A program made the translations under genes and the position numbers. Source: Chloroflexota bacterium (GTDB taxonomy: Bacteria; Chloroflexota; UBA11872; VXNJ01). From it: a stretch of 64,000 bases of DNA. The stretch spans positions 285,188 through 349,187 of the forward strand of contig JAPOWW010000021.1 in assembly GCA_026707405.1 (NCBI GenBank). The letters run 5' to 3'. Under the pieces are notes generated by a model. That model worked only from the letters and a program-made list of their open reading frames with translations, was not told the origin of the DNA and ran no database searches. Every line of letters starts with the position of its first letter. Within the stretch, counting starts at the first letter, position 1. This document shows positions 7,732 through 16,795 of the stretch, in pieces.

Positions 7732-8265
7732 TCATGGAGTGCCGCCCGCTGGTGTCGTGTGACTGCTCAAGCGGATGATGGGGTAGTCCGAGAAATGACT
7801 ATTCCACTTGTCTATGTTGAACACTTCGCAGCCCTCCACTATCGGACGAGTCCATGAGTTCGACTTCGGTCCATCTAAGGGCAACTGGCGCTTCAATGCA
7901 TCGGTTCTTCTAAGCAAAGCGGCCGAGTCCAGGCTATCCAGGGCGATCAGCACAAAGTAACGGATAGGCTTGTCGGCTTTCCCCGACGCCCATTCGTACA
8001 AAAAAGAATCCCGATATTTGTATACGAAGTCGCGGTCAAGCTGGCCGCTCAGAAATCTGCTGACGAACTCCTGCCGGCGTTCGTCTGTACTCTCGGGATC
8101 TTGGGGGTCTTTGAACTCAACATACAGATAACAGTTCGGAAGCTCAACGACAAAATCTACCGCTTTCATGCAGTGACCCAGCATGTGACTCGGACCATCA
8201 ATCTTCTGCGCCGACTTCACGTTATTGAATGTGATTTGAAGATCGCGCTCTACAAATGATGTCAT
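7732..8265 (-). CDS. Putative PD-(D/E)XK-like nuclease partner of an ATPase
   Basis: A 177-residue protein that I do not recognise by family name. Residues 37-52 contain D37 in KAVDFVVEL and E50-F-K52 in LYVEFKDPQD, a spacing (D-x12-E-x-K) that fits the catalytic core of PD-(D/E)XK nucleases: strand with Asp, then hairpin strand with E-x-K. A further strand follows (RYFVLIALDS). The gene overlaps the end of the upstream ATPase gene by four bases (ATGA), indicating translational coupling and a joint function. Such ATPase-nuclease pairs are usual in phage defence. The nuclease call is inference from one motif. Confidence 0.55.
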   Translation of the reverse strand: MTSFVERDLQITFNNVKSAQKIDGPSHMLGHCMKAVDFVVELPNCYLYVEFKDPQDPESTDERRQEFVSRFLSGQLDRDFVYKYRDSFLYEWASGKADKPIRYFVLIALDSLDSAALLRRTDALKRQLPLDGPKSNSWTRPIVEGCEVFNIDKWNSHFSDYPIIRLSSHTTPAGGTP

Positions 8266-9275
8266 CGCATGCCTTGGATGCTGCGCTTCACCTCACGGTC
8301 ATAAAGACTGTCAAATGCGTCGGCTATAGCGTTGGGATGGATGTCGAGATAGTTGTCGACCGTGTCACACTCGATCTTGCCATCCGTCGACCGATACAGA
8401 GAATGGAATGCGACTTCATCGGCAGGTTTCCTTCGAAGATCGAGTTCTTTGAGGATGACGTAATCGTGGGTAGCAAAGAATATCTGGACTCCAATGCGCT
8501 GCAACTCCAACAGAGTCTCCATCACAGTGCCGAACAGTTTGGGATTCAAATTGGTTTCAGGCTCATCCCAAAACATCACCGAGCCGCCGCTCAGCGTTCC
8601 GTTCTGGATTAACAGCCAAAGCAGACCAAGTTTCCGCATCCCCTCGGCGAGCAGCGTGAACTCAAGATTGCCTTGTCTGTTGCGCAGAAAGAACTCCTCA
8701 TTCTGAAGGCTGACTTTGCCTTCAACAGCCTTCTGCATGTCAAGCAAACGCTTGCGAGTCTGATCTACAGGACCGCGTAGCAATGGCTTGTAGGCGCGTT
8801 GGAGGATATCTGCGTAGACTGCCTCGAAGTGGATTTCCCGCTGTGAATAGAGTGACCTGAACCCAGGCGCGTTCGAAAGCATCTCCTTCACCGGTATGTA
8901 AACACTCTCGATCGACGAAGCTGCCCACTTTGCTGCGCCTGTGACCTGGGCTGAACGGGCCAATTTTGTGTGATTCGAAAATGAAGTGCGGAGGCTCTGA
9001 TCCTTGCGCGATATTTCAACCGCCCCTCTAACACTCTTACCTCGCCGCTTAACCAAGCGGCCTAGCCTACGGTTCGACGGTAAAAATACCTCCACAAGCT
9101 TCTCGGAGAAGGACGCGCCAGTCTTGGATACGTCGCATGCCGCATAGCAGACTTTCATCAGGTGAGTCTTACCCGTTCCATTGGCACCTATGAAAACATT
9201 GATACCGGGGGATAACTCCAAGTCCAGACTGTCGAAGGCGGTGAAACGTTCCAGCTTTACTCTGGTAAGGGCCAT
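8262..9275 (-). CDS. AAA/ABC-type ATPase of OLD/RecF-like class, defence-type
   Basis: A 337-residue ATPase. The N-terminus (RVKLERFTAFDSLDLELSPG) is typical of SMC/RecF/OLD-type ATPases. The Walker A motif is GANGTGKT (30-37), the signature helix lies around FTLLAEGMRKLGLLWLL (206-222), Walker B is VMFWDEPE (233-240) and the H-loop is FFATHDY with His270. The coiled-coil insertion is short and there is no Toprim domain as in true OLD nucleases, so the nuclease activity would come from the coupled downstream gene, which overlaps by ATGA. Together they resemble two-gene ATPase-effector defence modules. The gene is slightly more AT-rich than its neighbours. Start ATG at 9275 with GGA nine bases upstream. 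Confidence 0.75.
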   Translation of the reverse strand: MALTRVKLERFTAFDSLDLELSPGINVFIGANGTGKTHLMKVCYAACDVSKTGASFSEKLVEVFLPSNRRLGRLVKRRGKSVRGAVEISRKDQSLRTSFSNHTKLARSAQVTGAAKWAASSIESVYIPVKEMLSNAPGFRSLYSQREIHFEAVYADILQRAYKPLLRGPVDQTRKRLLDMQKAVEGKVSLQNEEFFLRNRQGNLEFTLLAEGMRKLGLLWLLIQNGTLSGGSVMFWDEPETNLNPKLFGTVMETLLELQRIGVQIFFATHDYVILKELDLRRKPADEVAFHSLYRSTDGKIECDTVDNYLDIHPNAIADAFDSLYDREVKRSIQGMR

Positions 9276-9396
9276 GTATCGTCCGTGAGGGGATGTCTCA
9301 ATCGGGTATAACAGTCAACGGATCGTCGCCATGATATCAACGGAACTCTATAGCCAACGGAGTTGCTGCGGTCGGGGGTGCTTTGTCTAGCTTAGA

Positions 9397-11202
9397 TCAG
9401 GCTGAGACTAGCGTGGTGCCGGCGGCGTAGAGCTCGGCGTAGCGGCCGCCGAGCTGGAGCAGCTCGTTGTGGGTGCCGCGCTCGATTATGCGTCCGTCGT
9501 CGATAACCAGCACCTGGTCGGCGTTGCGGATGGTCGAGAGGCGGTGGGCGATTACGAAGGCGGTTCGCCCGGCGAGCAGCCGCTTGAGCGCGTTCTGAAT
9601 CAATATCTCGGTGTTGGTGTCGACGCTCGAAGTCGCCTCGTCGAGTATCAGGATTCGGGGATCGGACAGTATGGCGCGGGCGAAGCAGATGAGCTGCCGC
9701 TGTCCCACCGACACGCGGGACCCGCCTTCGCGCAACTCGGTCTCGTAGCCCTCGGGCAGCCGGGTGATGAAGTCGTGCGCGCCCACCGCGCGGGCGGCCT
9801 CTTCGATTTCCTCCTGGCTGGCCTCGGGACGGCTGTACGCGATGTTCTCCCTGACGCTGCAGGAGAAGATGAACGAGTCTTGGGGGACTATTCCCATCTG
9901 GCGGCGCAGCGACTTTTGCTTGACCGCGCGCAGGTCATGGCCGTCGACCGTGACTGCTCCATCAACCGGATCGTAGAACCGCGACAGCAGGCTGATGATG
10001 GTTGTCTTGCCGGCGCCGGTGGGTCCCACCAGCGCTATGGTCGAGCCGGCGGGGACCGTGAACCTGACGTCGCTGAGAACTTCCTCGTCCTCGTAGGCGA
10101 AGTGGACTCCATCGAAGACTACTTCACCCTCGATGCGCGGGAGGTCTACCGAGTCGGACGCGTCGACCACGTCGGGCTTTTCGTCCAGAAGCTCGAAGAT
10201 GCGCTCTCCGGCGGCAATCGCCGACTGGAGCATGTTGTACAGCCTCGTAAGCATCGTGATGGGCTGGAAGAACCGCATCACGAATCCGATGAATGCGACC
10301 AGCACGCCAATCGTAGTCATGTCGTTGACCAGCAGGAACGCGCCGTAGCCCAGCACTATGGCGATAGCCAGGGCGGACACCGTTTCCACGGCGGGCAGGA
10401 ATGCCGCAATCACGCGCCCGGCCTCGATATTCGCCTGCATGTATTGGCGGCTGGTGTTCTCGAACCGCGAAGCGTTCTCGCGCTCTCGCACGAATGCCTG
10501 GGCGAGCCGTGCGCCGCTGATGTTCTCTTGGAGATTCGCGTACACGTTGCCGACCGTGGAACGAACTCCACGAAACGCGACGCGCGCCCTTCTGCTGAAA
10601 TAACCGGTCACAAGCAACATCAGCGGCAGGACCAGGAAAGTGGCCAAGGCGAGCCGCAAGTCCAAAAACAGCAGCCGCACCAGTATGTACGAAAGCGTGA
10701 AGAACGAGATCAGCGCCATAACGAGACCCGCCGTCAGGAACTCGTTAATTGCGTCCACGTCGTTGGTGACGCGCGACATCACCTGACCGATCTCCTGCCG
10801 GCTGAAGAACCTCAACGACAGCCGCTGCAGGTGCGTGAACTCGTCGGTGCGAATGGTCTTTAGGACTCGCTGTCCAACGGTTGTGAGCATCCGGAATCCG
10901 ACGTAGCTCGTAGCCCAGGCCGCCGCGGTGGTGCCGATGAAGGCCAATGCCGCCAGATTGAGCGCGGTCCTGTTCTCCCCCACGACGCCGTCGTCGATAG
11001 CGATACGCAGCAAGTCCGGACCGAGCAACGAGAACGCGGTGCTTATCAGCAGGAAAACGAATGAGGTTCCCACTGCCAATGAAGAGGGACGCAGGTACGT
11101 CATCAGGCGCCGCATGATCTGAGCGTCGTAGGACCTCCCCTCGTCGGGCATCCGGCCCATCCGGCCCCCGAATCCACCTGGTCCGAACGCCATCATTGAC
11201 AT
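9397..11202 (-). CDS. ABC exporter half-transporter (membrane + ATPase), second subunit
   Basis: A 601-residue fusion of a six-helix exporter membrane domain (about 35-330) and a nucleotide-binding domain. Walker A is GPTGAGKTT (393-401), the signature is degenerate, VSVGQ (497-501) instead of LSGGQ, the Walker B glutamate is in LDEAT, and the H-loop has His553 (IAHR). The start codon overlaps the stop of the upstream exporter gene by one base (TAATG), so the two subunits are translated together. The partner has a good signature but a substituted H-loop, so the two form a heterodimer with one canonical and one degenerate ATP site, as in BmrCD/LmrCD-type multidrug exporters. Cargo unknown; probably drugs or lipids across the cytoplasmic membrane. 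Confidence 0.9.
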   Translation of the reverse strand: MSMMAFGPGGFGGRMGRMPDEGRSYDAQIMRRLMTYLRPSSLAVGTSFVFLLISTAFSLLGPDLLRIAIDDGVVGENRTALNLAALAFIGTTAAAWATSYVGFRMLTTVGQRVLKTIRTDEFTHLQRLSLRFFSRQEIGQVMSRVTNDVDAINEFLTAGLVMALISFFTLSYILVRLLFLDLRLALATFLVLPLMLLVTGYFSRRARVAFRGVRSTVGNVYANLQENISGARLAQAFVRERENASRFENTSRQYMQANIEAGRVIAAFLPAVETVSALAIAIVLGYGAFLLVNDMTTIGVLVAFIGFVMRFFQPITMLTRLYNMLQSAIAAGERIFELLDEKPDVVDASDSVDLPRIEGEVVFDGVHFAYEDEEVLSDVRFTVPAGSTIALVGPTGAGKTTIISLLSRFYDPVDGAVTVDGHDLRAVKQKSLRRQMGIVPQDSFIFSCSVRENIAYSRPEASQEEIEEAARAVGAHDFITRLPEGYETELREGGSRVSVGQRQLICFARAILSDPRILILDEATSSVDTNTEILIQNALKRLLAGRTAFVIAHRLSTIRNADQVLVIDDGRIIERGTHNELLQLGGRYAELYAAGTTLVSA

Positions 11203-13043
11203 TAGCGATCACCCACGGTGCTAGGCTCGGCGATTGCCTCCGATTCGGCGTCCACTTGCATGTCGTACATATCGCGGTAGAGCCCCGCCATCTGAAGAAG
11301 TTCGGTGTGCCGGCCCCGCTGAACGATCCGTCCTCCGTCCAGCACCACGATCTCGTCGGCGCCGACAACGCTGGCGACCCTTTGCGAAATGATGAGCGTG
11401 GTGCGCCCCTTCATCAGCTCGGACAGCGCTTGTTGCAGCGCGCGCTCAGTTTCCGTATCAACGCTCGACGTGGACTCGTCGAGTATCAGGATGCGGGGAT
11501 CCAGCAACAGCGCCCGGGCGATGGCCGTCCGCTGTTTTTGTCCTCCGGAAAGCGTGGTGCCCCGCTCTCCGATGACCGTATTGAGGCCGTCGGGCAGCGA
11601 GCGTATGAAGTCGCCGAGCTGCGCGGCCTCGGCGGCCTGCAAGATGGCCGCGTCCGTCGCGTCGGGGCGCCCGTATGAGATGTTCTCACGGAGGTTCGCC
11701 CCGAACAGGAAGGTCTCCTGGGAGACGATCCCGATCGACGCACGCAGCGGCGCGATTCGGTAGTCGCGGACGTCGATTCCATCCACCGCAACGCGCCCGC
11801 CGGTAACGTCGTAAAAGCGCGGCAGCAGGTTGATTACGGTGCTCTTGCCCGAGCCCGTGCCGCCCACGATTCCAAGAATCTGGCCCGGCAATACGTCGAA
11901 CGAGACGCCGCGCAGAACGTCCTCACCCTCGTACGCGAACTCGACGTTCTCGAAGCGAACTCCGCCTTCGATTCGCCCGTTGAATACGGCGTTGGGTTTC
12001 TCTTGCACGTCGCTCTGGCGGTCGAGGATCTCGAAGATTCGGTCTCCCGAAGCCGTCGCGCGGGCGAAGATGCTCACTGTAAATCCGAGCATCTGGATAG
12101 GCATTCGCAGCAACAGCAGGTAAGTGTTGAACGCAACGAGATCGCCGATGCTGAGGTTGCCGTCGAGCACCTGGACGCCCCCGTACCAGAGCACCGCGGC
12201 GACGCCCATCGCGGCCACGGCCTCGAACAGCGGCTGCCGCAGCGCGAACATCCGCACGACCTGTATGCCGCTCTTCGTCAGGTCCTCGTTGAACGGCTCG
12301 AATTTCTTGATCTCGTCTTCTTCGCGGGCAAACGCCCGCACGACCTTCACCCCGGTCAGGTTCTCCTGAAGCACCGTGTTGACCGCGCCCCAGGACTGCT
12401 GCACCAAAACGAAAAGCGGGCGTATCCGCTGCGAGAACGCCAGCGCTATGTAAATCAGGAGAGGCAGGCTGGCCAGCGAGAGCAGCGCGAGTCTCCAATT
12501 GGTGATGACCAGTATCGAAACGGCCCCCACGATCATCAGCGTGATGCGGATGCTGTTCATAAGGCCCATTCCAGCCAGGAAGCGGACGCGGTCGACGTCG
12601 CTGGTCGTGCGCGACATAAGCTCGCCGGTGCGGGCCTTGTCGTGGAAGCTGAACGAGAGCGACTGGATTCGCTCGAACAGCAGCCCTCTCAGTCGGAAGG
12701 TTGTCCTCTGGCTCAGCACCTCCCCGAGATACGTGGCGAGGAAAGTAAACACGCCCTTGAATGCCGTCACGCCTACGATCAGTGCTCCCAGCACAATCGC
12801 AATGCTCACGCTGCGTTCCTCGATGGTGCTGTCGATGGCTATCTGGATAAGTCGCGGCACCGCGAGCTCGAGCACCATCGACACGAGGAGTGTCGCTATC
12901 GACGCTATTGCCAGCCGCCGGTGAGAGAACGTTACGGCGAGGAGGCGACCCAGAATCCGTAGGTCCTCCTTGGAGCGCGGCATTCTCGACATTTCGCCCG
13001 TTCCGCCCGACCTGGCAGACGCCATGGCGCCGCCGCCCATCAT
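11202..13043 (-). CDS. ABC exporter half-transporter (membrane + ATPase), first subunit
   Basis: A 613-residue exporter subunit. A Gly/Ala/Ser-rich cytoplasmic head (1-25) precedes six membrane helices (about 35-330). In the ATPase domain Walker A is GGTGSGKST (394-402), the signature LSGGQ (498-502) is intact and the Walker B acidic residue is in LDES (521-524), but the H-loop histidine is replaced by Gln554 (ISQR). Its Walker motifs would therefore line the degenerate site together with the partner's VSVGQ signature. The gene overlaps the upstream marR-type gene by four bases (ATGA), placing the exporter directly under that regulator. Exporter function is certain; substrate is not. Confidence 0.9.
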   Translation of the reverse strand: MMGGGAMASARSGGTGEMSRMPRSKEDLRILGRLLAVTFSHRRLAIASIATLLVSMVLELAVPRLIQIAIDSTIEERSVSIAIVLGALIVGVTAFKGVFTFLATYLGEVLSQRTTFRLRGLLFERIQSLSFSFHDKARTGELMSRTTSDVDRVRFLAGMGLMNSIRITLMIVGAVSILVITNWRLALLSLASLPLLIYIALAFSQRIRPLFVLVQQSWGAVNTVLQENLTGVKVVRAFAREEDEIKKFEPFNEDLTKSGIQVVRMFALRQPLFEAVAAMGVAAVLWYGGVQVLDGNLSIGDLVAFNTYLLLLRMPIQMLGFTVSIFARATASGDRIFEILDRQSDVQEKPNAVFNGRIEGGVRFENVEFAYEGEDVLRGVSFDVLPGQILGIVGGTGSGKSTVINLLPRFYDVTGGRVAVDGIDVRDYRIAPLRASIGIVSQETFLFGANLRENISYGRPDATDAAILQAAEAAQLGDFIRSLPDGLNTVIGERGTTLSGGQKQRTAIARALLLDPRILILDESTSSVDTETERALQQALSELMKGRTTLIISQRVASVVGADEIVVLDGGRIVQRGRHTELLQMAGLYRDMYDMQVDAESEAIAEPSTVGDR

Positions 13044-13558
13044 CTGACCGCCGCCTCCAATTGGCCGAGATCCAAACGCGCCGTTTGCATCAGGTCGCCG
13101 CGCCGGCGCGCGGCGGTGAGCGATCTGTTCAGCGCGGCAAGCCCCTCGGCGAGCTTCCGCAAGTCATCGCCGGGTATGTCTTCCAAAAGGCTCTCAAAAA
13201 GCTCCATCTGCACGGCCTCGAATCGCGCGAGCGCGTCGGCCCCTTTCGTCGTGATCGAGACCGCCACTTTGCGTCGGTCGCTTGGGTCGTTCGAACGGCT
13301 CAGCAGTCCGCCCTCGACGAGGCCATCGATAAGCTGCGAAAGCGTCTGCTTTGATGCGAAGGCGTTGCCTGTAACGTCGGCGATGCAGCCGGGTCCGTCG
13401 CGCTCGAAATGGCGCAGGACCGCGTATTGCGGGATTCCGATGTTCAGAATCGAGCTGTTGGCCCGCGCGCGGAGCTCCATCAGCCGCCGCGCCCGCGGCG
13501 CGGCACGCATAAGCTGGTGCGCCGCTTCCCGAAGTGCCTCCGAACGTAGGTCAGCCAA
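13040..13558 (-). CDS. MarR-family transcriptional regulator of the ABC exporter
   Basis: A 172-residue protein with the winged-helix MarR fold. The recognition-helix region is ASKQTLSQLIDGLVEGGLLSR, followed by the wing motif NDPSDRRKVAVSITTKG, the hallmark of MarR proteins. Helices on both sides form the dimer interface. The start is a TTG with AGGAG twelve bases upstream. It is the first gene of a three-gene operon, with 4-base and 1-base overlaps into the two exporter genes, so it most likely represses its own operon and releases it on binding a toxic compound. The promoter and a probable operator lie directly upstream (13580-13620). Confidence 0.9.
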   Translation of the reverse strand: MADLRSEALREAAHQLMRAAPRARRLMELRARANSSILNIGIPQYAVLRHFERDGPGCIADVTGNAFASKQTLSQLIDGLVEGGLLSRSNDPSDRRKVAVSITTKGADALARFEAVQMELFESLLEDIPGDDLRKLAEGLAALNRSLTAARRRGDLMQTARLDLGQLEAAVR

Positions 13559-13579
13559 ATTTAGTCAAATCTCCTGACA

Positions 13580-13620
13580 GTCAATACAACATACTAATGC
13601 TATTGTCTCGACGCACACAA
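13580..13620 (-). promoter_or_regulatory. Promoter and possible MarR operator of the exporter operon
   Basis: On the minus strand TTGTGT (complement of 13615-13620) and TAGTAT (complement of 13591-13596) are spaced by 18 bases. The AT-rich stretch around the -10 is bracketed by an imperfect inverted repeat, GTCAATA (13580-13586) and TATTGTC (13601-13607), which is a plausible MarR site. Confidence 0.4.
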
Positions 13621-13663
13621 ACTAGGCATGGGAAGGAGGCGGACGGACCCTCCCGGCGAAGGC

Positions 13664-15040
13664 TCAGCTAGCTGCCGGAAGCACCTTGCCGGGATTGAGG
13701 AGACCCGTTGGGTCGAATGCCGACTTGACGCGGCGCATCGCCGATTGGTCGGCGTTCGAGTAGGTCCACTCGATGAACTCCTGCTTCTCGACCCCGATGC
13801 CGTGCTCGCCGCTCAGCGCGCCCCCCAGATCGACGCACGCTCTTAGGATTTCCTCTCCGGCGAGCGCGGCGCGCTCGGCTTCGGCGCTGTCCGACGCGTC
13901 GAAAAGCACGTTCGGATGGATGTTGCCGTCGCCGGCGTGGAGATACGTCGCTACCGTGAGGCCGTGTTTCTTTCCGGCGGCGACGGCGGCATCGAGCGCG
14001 TTGGCGATCTGAGTACGCGGGACGACGCCGTCGTGCACGTAATAGTTGGGAGCCAGGGTTCCCAGGACGCTTCGCGCCTTCTTGCGCCCGGCCCACAATC
14101 GCGCCCGGTGTTCCGGTCCTTCGGCCAGGCGGGCGCTCAATGCACCCGCCCGGTCCAGAATTTCGTGAATGGACCTGATCTCATCCTCAAGCCCGTCCTT
14201 CATTCCTTCGACTTCCACCAGCAGGACGGCGCCCGCGTCGGTTGGAAATCCGGGTCTGACGGCGGCCTCGACCGCGCGGACCGTAGTGCCGTCCATAAGC
14301 TCTAGCGCGACCGGCACGCTTCCCGCCGCGATCACGCGAGAGACCGCCTCGCCGGCGGAGCGCACGTCGGGAAAGGCTGCGAGCAGGGTCTCCACGGCCT
14401 CGGGCCGGTGCCGGAGACGAAGCAGGATTTTGGTAACGATTCCGAAGGTGCCTTCGGAGCCCACGAACACCCCCGTCAGGTCATATCCGGCGGCGTCGCC
14501 GTTGGACGATCCGAGCCAGCACACGGAACCGTCGGCGGTCACCACCTCGACGCCCAGAACGTAGTTGGTCGTCGTCCCGTGCGCTAGGCAGTGCGCCCCG
14601 CCGGAGTTCTCGGCAACGTTGCCACCGAGCGTGCAGGTACGCTCGCTCGACGGATCGGGAGCGTAGTAAAGCCCCATCCGCTCGGCGGCGCGGCTCAGGT
14701 CGGCGTTGACGACGCCCGGCTCGACCAGCGCCGTGCGGTTCCGGGCGTCGATCTCGATAATCCTGTTCATACGCGCAAAGCAAACAACCGCGCCGCCGTT
14801 CACCGGCACCGCGCCGCCGCTGAGACCGGTTCCGGCCCCGCGCGCCAGCACCGGCGTGCCCCACTCCTGGGAAATCTTTACAACCTCGGATACTTCGAGC
14901 GTCGATTCGGGAAAGACGACGAGTTGCGGTCGGCTGCGGGCGAGCGAGGCGTCGTACTCATAGGCGGCCAGCGACGCCTGATCGTTGGCCACCCGTCCGG
15001 GCCCGAGCGCCCCTCTAAGCTCGGATAGCAGCCCGTCCAT
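13664..15040 (-). CDS. glcD: FAD-linked glycolate/D-lactate oxidase subunit (GlcD-like)
   Basis: A 458-residue flavoprotein from the ATG at 15040, which has GAGGTG six bases upstream (an upstream start would add 20 residues without a ribosome site). The FAD-binding PCMH domain shows VLARGAGTGLSGGAVP and the segment RTCTLGGNVAENSGGAHCLA. The C-terminal FAD-oxidase domain ends with the motif HAGDGNIHPNVLFD and SGEHGIGVEKQEF, both diagnostic of the GlcD/D-lactate dehydrogenase family. It oxidises a 2-hydroxy acid and passes electrons to the respiratory chain. No GlcE or GlcF gene is adjacent, so it may act alone as a D-lactate or D-2-hydroxyglutarate dehydrogenase. Confidence 0.85.
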   Translation of the reverse strand: MDGLLSELRGALGPGRVANDQASLAAYEYDASLARSRPQLVVFPESTLEVSEVVKISQEWGTPVLARGAGTGLSGGAVPVNGGAVVCFARMNRIIEIDARNRTALVEPGVVNADLSRAAERMGLYYAPDPSSERTCTLGGNVAENSGGAHCLAHGTTTNYVLGVEVVTADGSVCWLGSSNGDAAGYDLTGVFVGSEGTFGIVTKILLRLRHRPEAVETLLAAFPDVRSAGEAVSRVIAAGSVPVALELMDGTTVRAVEAAVRPGFPTDAGAVLLVEVEGMKDGLEDEIRSIHEILDRAGALSARLAEGPEHRARLWAGRKKARSVLGTLAPNYYVHDGVVPRTQIANALDAAVAAGKKHGLTVATYLHAGDGNIHPNVLFDASDSAEAERAALAGEEILRACVDLGGALSGEHGIGVEKQEFIEWTYSNADQSAMRRVKSAFDPTGLLNPGKVLPAAS

Positions 15041-15142
15041 CACACCCACCTCGTTAGACGATTCGCGCTTGGGAGTGGCCAGCGCGCCGCGGAGCGGCAT
15101 TTCAGCTATCGCGCTCGCGCGGCTCTTGTTCGAGCGGTTTTC

Positions 15143-16462
15143 TCAGGCAAGCAGAAAGTACCGCCCCCAAACGTAAAACGTGGCGACCACCAGGGTGACA
15201 AGCGTAACCGGGACCCCATGCACGAGGAACTGGCGGAAGGTGATCTTATGCCCTTCACGTTCGGCCAGCGAGATGAGGATGACGTTCGCGGACGCGCCGA
15301 TCGCGGTCAGATTTCCTCCGAGGTCGGCGCCCAGTGCAAGCGACCACCAGATCGGCTGCACGTCCATCACCGCGCTTAGCTCGTGAACGATCGGAACCAT
15401 TGCCGCAGCCAGGGGAATGTTATCGATGATGCCGCTCGCGATTCCCGCAAACCAGACCATCGCTACCGATGTTATAAGGGGGTCGTTTCCAGTCCAATCG
15501 GCAAGCTGGTCGGCAAGCGTCGCCACCACGCCTGTCTCCAGCAGCGCTCCGACGACGATGAACAGACCTACAAAAAAGAACAATCCTGCCCACTCGACGT
15601 CTTCAAACGACTCGTGCGGACTCAGCCTGCCCCAAACCATCAGCAGGGCCGCGCCGGCCATGGCTATCGTCGCCGGCTCCAGGTGAACGAATCCGTGAAT
15701 GACGAACCCAAGAATTGTGACGATGAGAACGATGACGGACCGGCGTGCCAGCACCGGGTCCACGATGGCTGCCTTGGCGTCCATTTGCATCAGTTCCAGT
15801 CGCTGCTCTGCCGGGACATCTATCGATTTTCGAAAGACCACCTTTGCGTAAAGCAGCAGGAGCACCATGAGCACTAGCGAGACCGGGAGCATGTGGTTGA
15901 GGAAGTCGATGAAGCTGAACCCAGCCGCGCTGCCGACGATGAGGTTCGGAGGGTCGCCGATAAGCGTAGCCATTCCTCCGATGTTGGAGGCCAGAATCTC
16001 GGCGATCAAAAACGGGATAGGGCTAACTTGAAGCCGTGACGCGAGAAATATCGTGATAGGTCCGATAAGCACGACGGTTGTGACGTTGTCGAGCAAAGCG
16101 GACGCTATGGCGGTCAGGATGAGCAGCACGGCCATCAGCTTGACCGGCTCGCCCCGGGTCCATTTTGCGGACTGGATGGCCAGCCACTGAAAGACTCCCG
16201 ATCTGCGCATCGCGCCCGCGATGATCATCATTCCGAAGAGCAGGAAGATCACGTTCCAGTCGACGTGCTCGAAAGCCTGCTCCTGCGTGATCAGCCCGAA
16301 GATGAGCATCACGGCGGCGCCGGCCAGAGCGGCGACGGTTTTGTGAATGCGCTCTGACGCGATAATGGCGTAGGTGATTACAAAAATGGCCGACGCAGCA
16401 ATGGCCGAGTCGAGCGTTACAAAGCGCGTTATCCCCTGCGTCTCCTCAACGGCGGCAAACAC
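15143..16462 (-). CDS. ArsB/NhaD/CitM-superfamily ion transporter
   Basis: A 439-residue integral membrane protein with about 11-12 hydrophobic segments. The two inverted halves each carry the signature of the ion transporter superfamily: DNVTTVVLIG with GDPPNLIVGSAAG in the first half and IIDNIPLAAAM with GADLGGNLTAIGASANVI in the second. This places it with ArsB, NhaD and P-protein transporters (arsenite, Na+/H+ or dicarboxylate); no ars genes are near, so Na+/H+ or anion transport is as likely. The GTG start directly follows the stop of a small CBS-like gene, with GGAGG ten bases upstream inside that gene, so the two are coupled. Confidence 0.85.
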   Translation of the reverse strand: MFAAVEETQGITRFVTLDSAIAASAIFVITYAIIASERIHKTVAALAGAAVMLIFGLITQEQAFEHVDWNVIFLLFGMMIIAGAMRRSGVFQWLAIQSAKWTRGEPVKLMAVLLILTAIASALLDNVTTVVLIGPITIFLASRLQVSPIPFLIAEILASNIGGMATLIGDPPNLIVGSAAGFSFIDFLNHMLPVSLVLMVLLLLYAKVVFRKSIDVPAEQRLELMQMDAKAAIVDPVLARRSVIVLIVTILGFVIHGFVHLEPATIAMAGAALLMVWGRLSPHESFEDVEWAGLFFFVGLFIVVGALLETGVVATLADQLADWTGNDPLITSVAMVWFAGIASGIIDNIPLAAAMVPIVHELSAVMDVQPIWWSLALGADLGGNLTAIGASANVILISLAEREGHKITFRQFLVHGVPVTLVTLVVATFYVWGRYFLLA

Positions 16463-16669
16463 CTAGGCCTTTCCTCCTTCATCTGGAGACATGCTGCTCG
16501 TCCACGTCAGCAGCGTGTCAAAAAACCCGAGATATCCGACGACCGTGCCGTGACCGTCGACCACAGGTCTACCTCCGAAGTTCCCGGTATGCATCTCGAA
16601 GACAGCAGTCTTCGGTGCCAAGTCGGCTTCAGCTACCAGAAGTTGTGTATGCGACAACAACGAATGCAC
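16463..16669 (-). CDS. Small protein resembling the second half of a CBS motif
   Basis: A 68-residue frame from a GTG. The C-terminal part (GGRPVVDGHGTVVGYLGFFDTLL) resembles the last strands of a CBS domain (P-V-V-D-x-x-G-x-x-V-G), but the first half of the domain is missing. It abuts the transporter gene without a gap and carries that gene's ribosome site, so it may be a small regulatory subunit or simply the surviving end of a broken CBS gene. The upstream frame stays open only to a stop near 16720, without a standard start. Confidence 0.45.
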   Translation of the reverse strand: MHSLLSHTQLLVAEADLAPKTAVFEMHTGNFGGRPVVDGHGTVVGYLGFFDTLLTWTSSMSPDEGGKA

Positions 16670-16759
16670 GCCCGCTAACCGAGTCTCCGAGTCATGTGGT
16701 CCGCTGAGCCTGACCTTTCAACATATCGACCGAGCCGGTCCCGTCTCCCGGAGCGGGGC

Positions 16760-16795
16760 TGGCGCTATAAGACTCCCAACCGGGAGGGGGCGCCA
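16760..16795. terminator. Two-step hairpin downstream of pafA
   Basis: TGGCGC (16760-16765) pairs with GCGCCA (16790-16795), and inside it CTCCC (16773-16777) pairs with GGGAG (16782-16786) around a 4-base loop. It lies 83 bases past the pafA stop, where the pupylation operon should end. No T-run follows, so termination is only a suggestion. Confidence 0.35.

Noticed and set aside
9469..10863. 464-codon frame opposite the second ABC exporter gene
   Set aside because: Antisense shadow caused by high GC; amino-acid composition is Arg/His/Gln-rich and no motif is seen.
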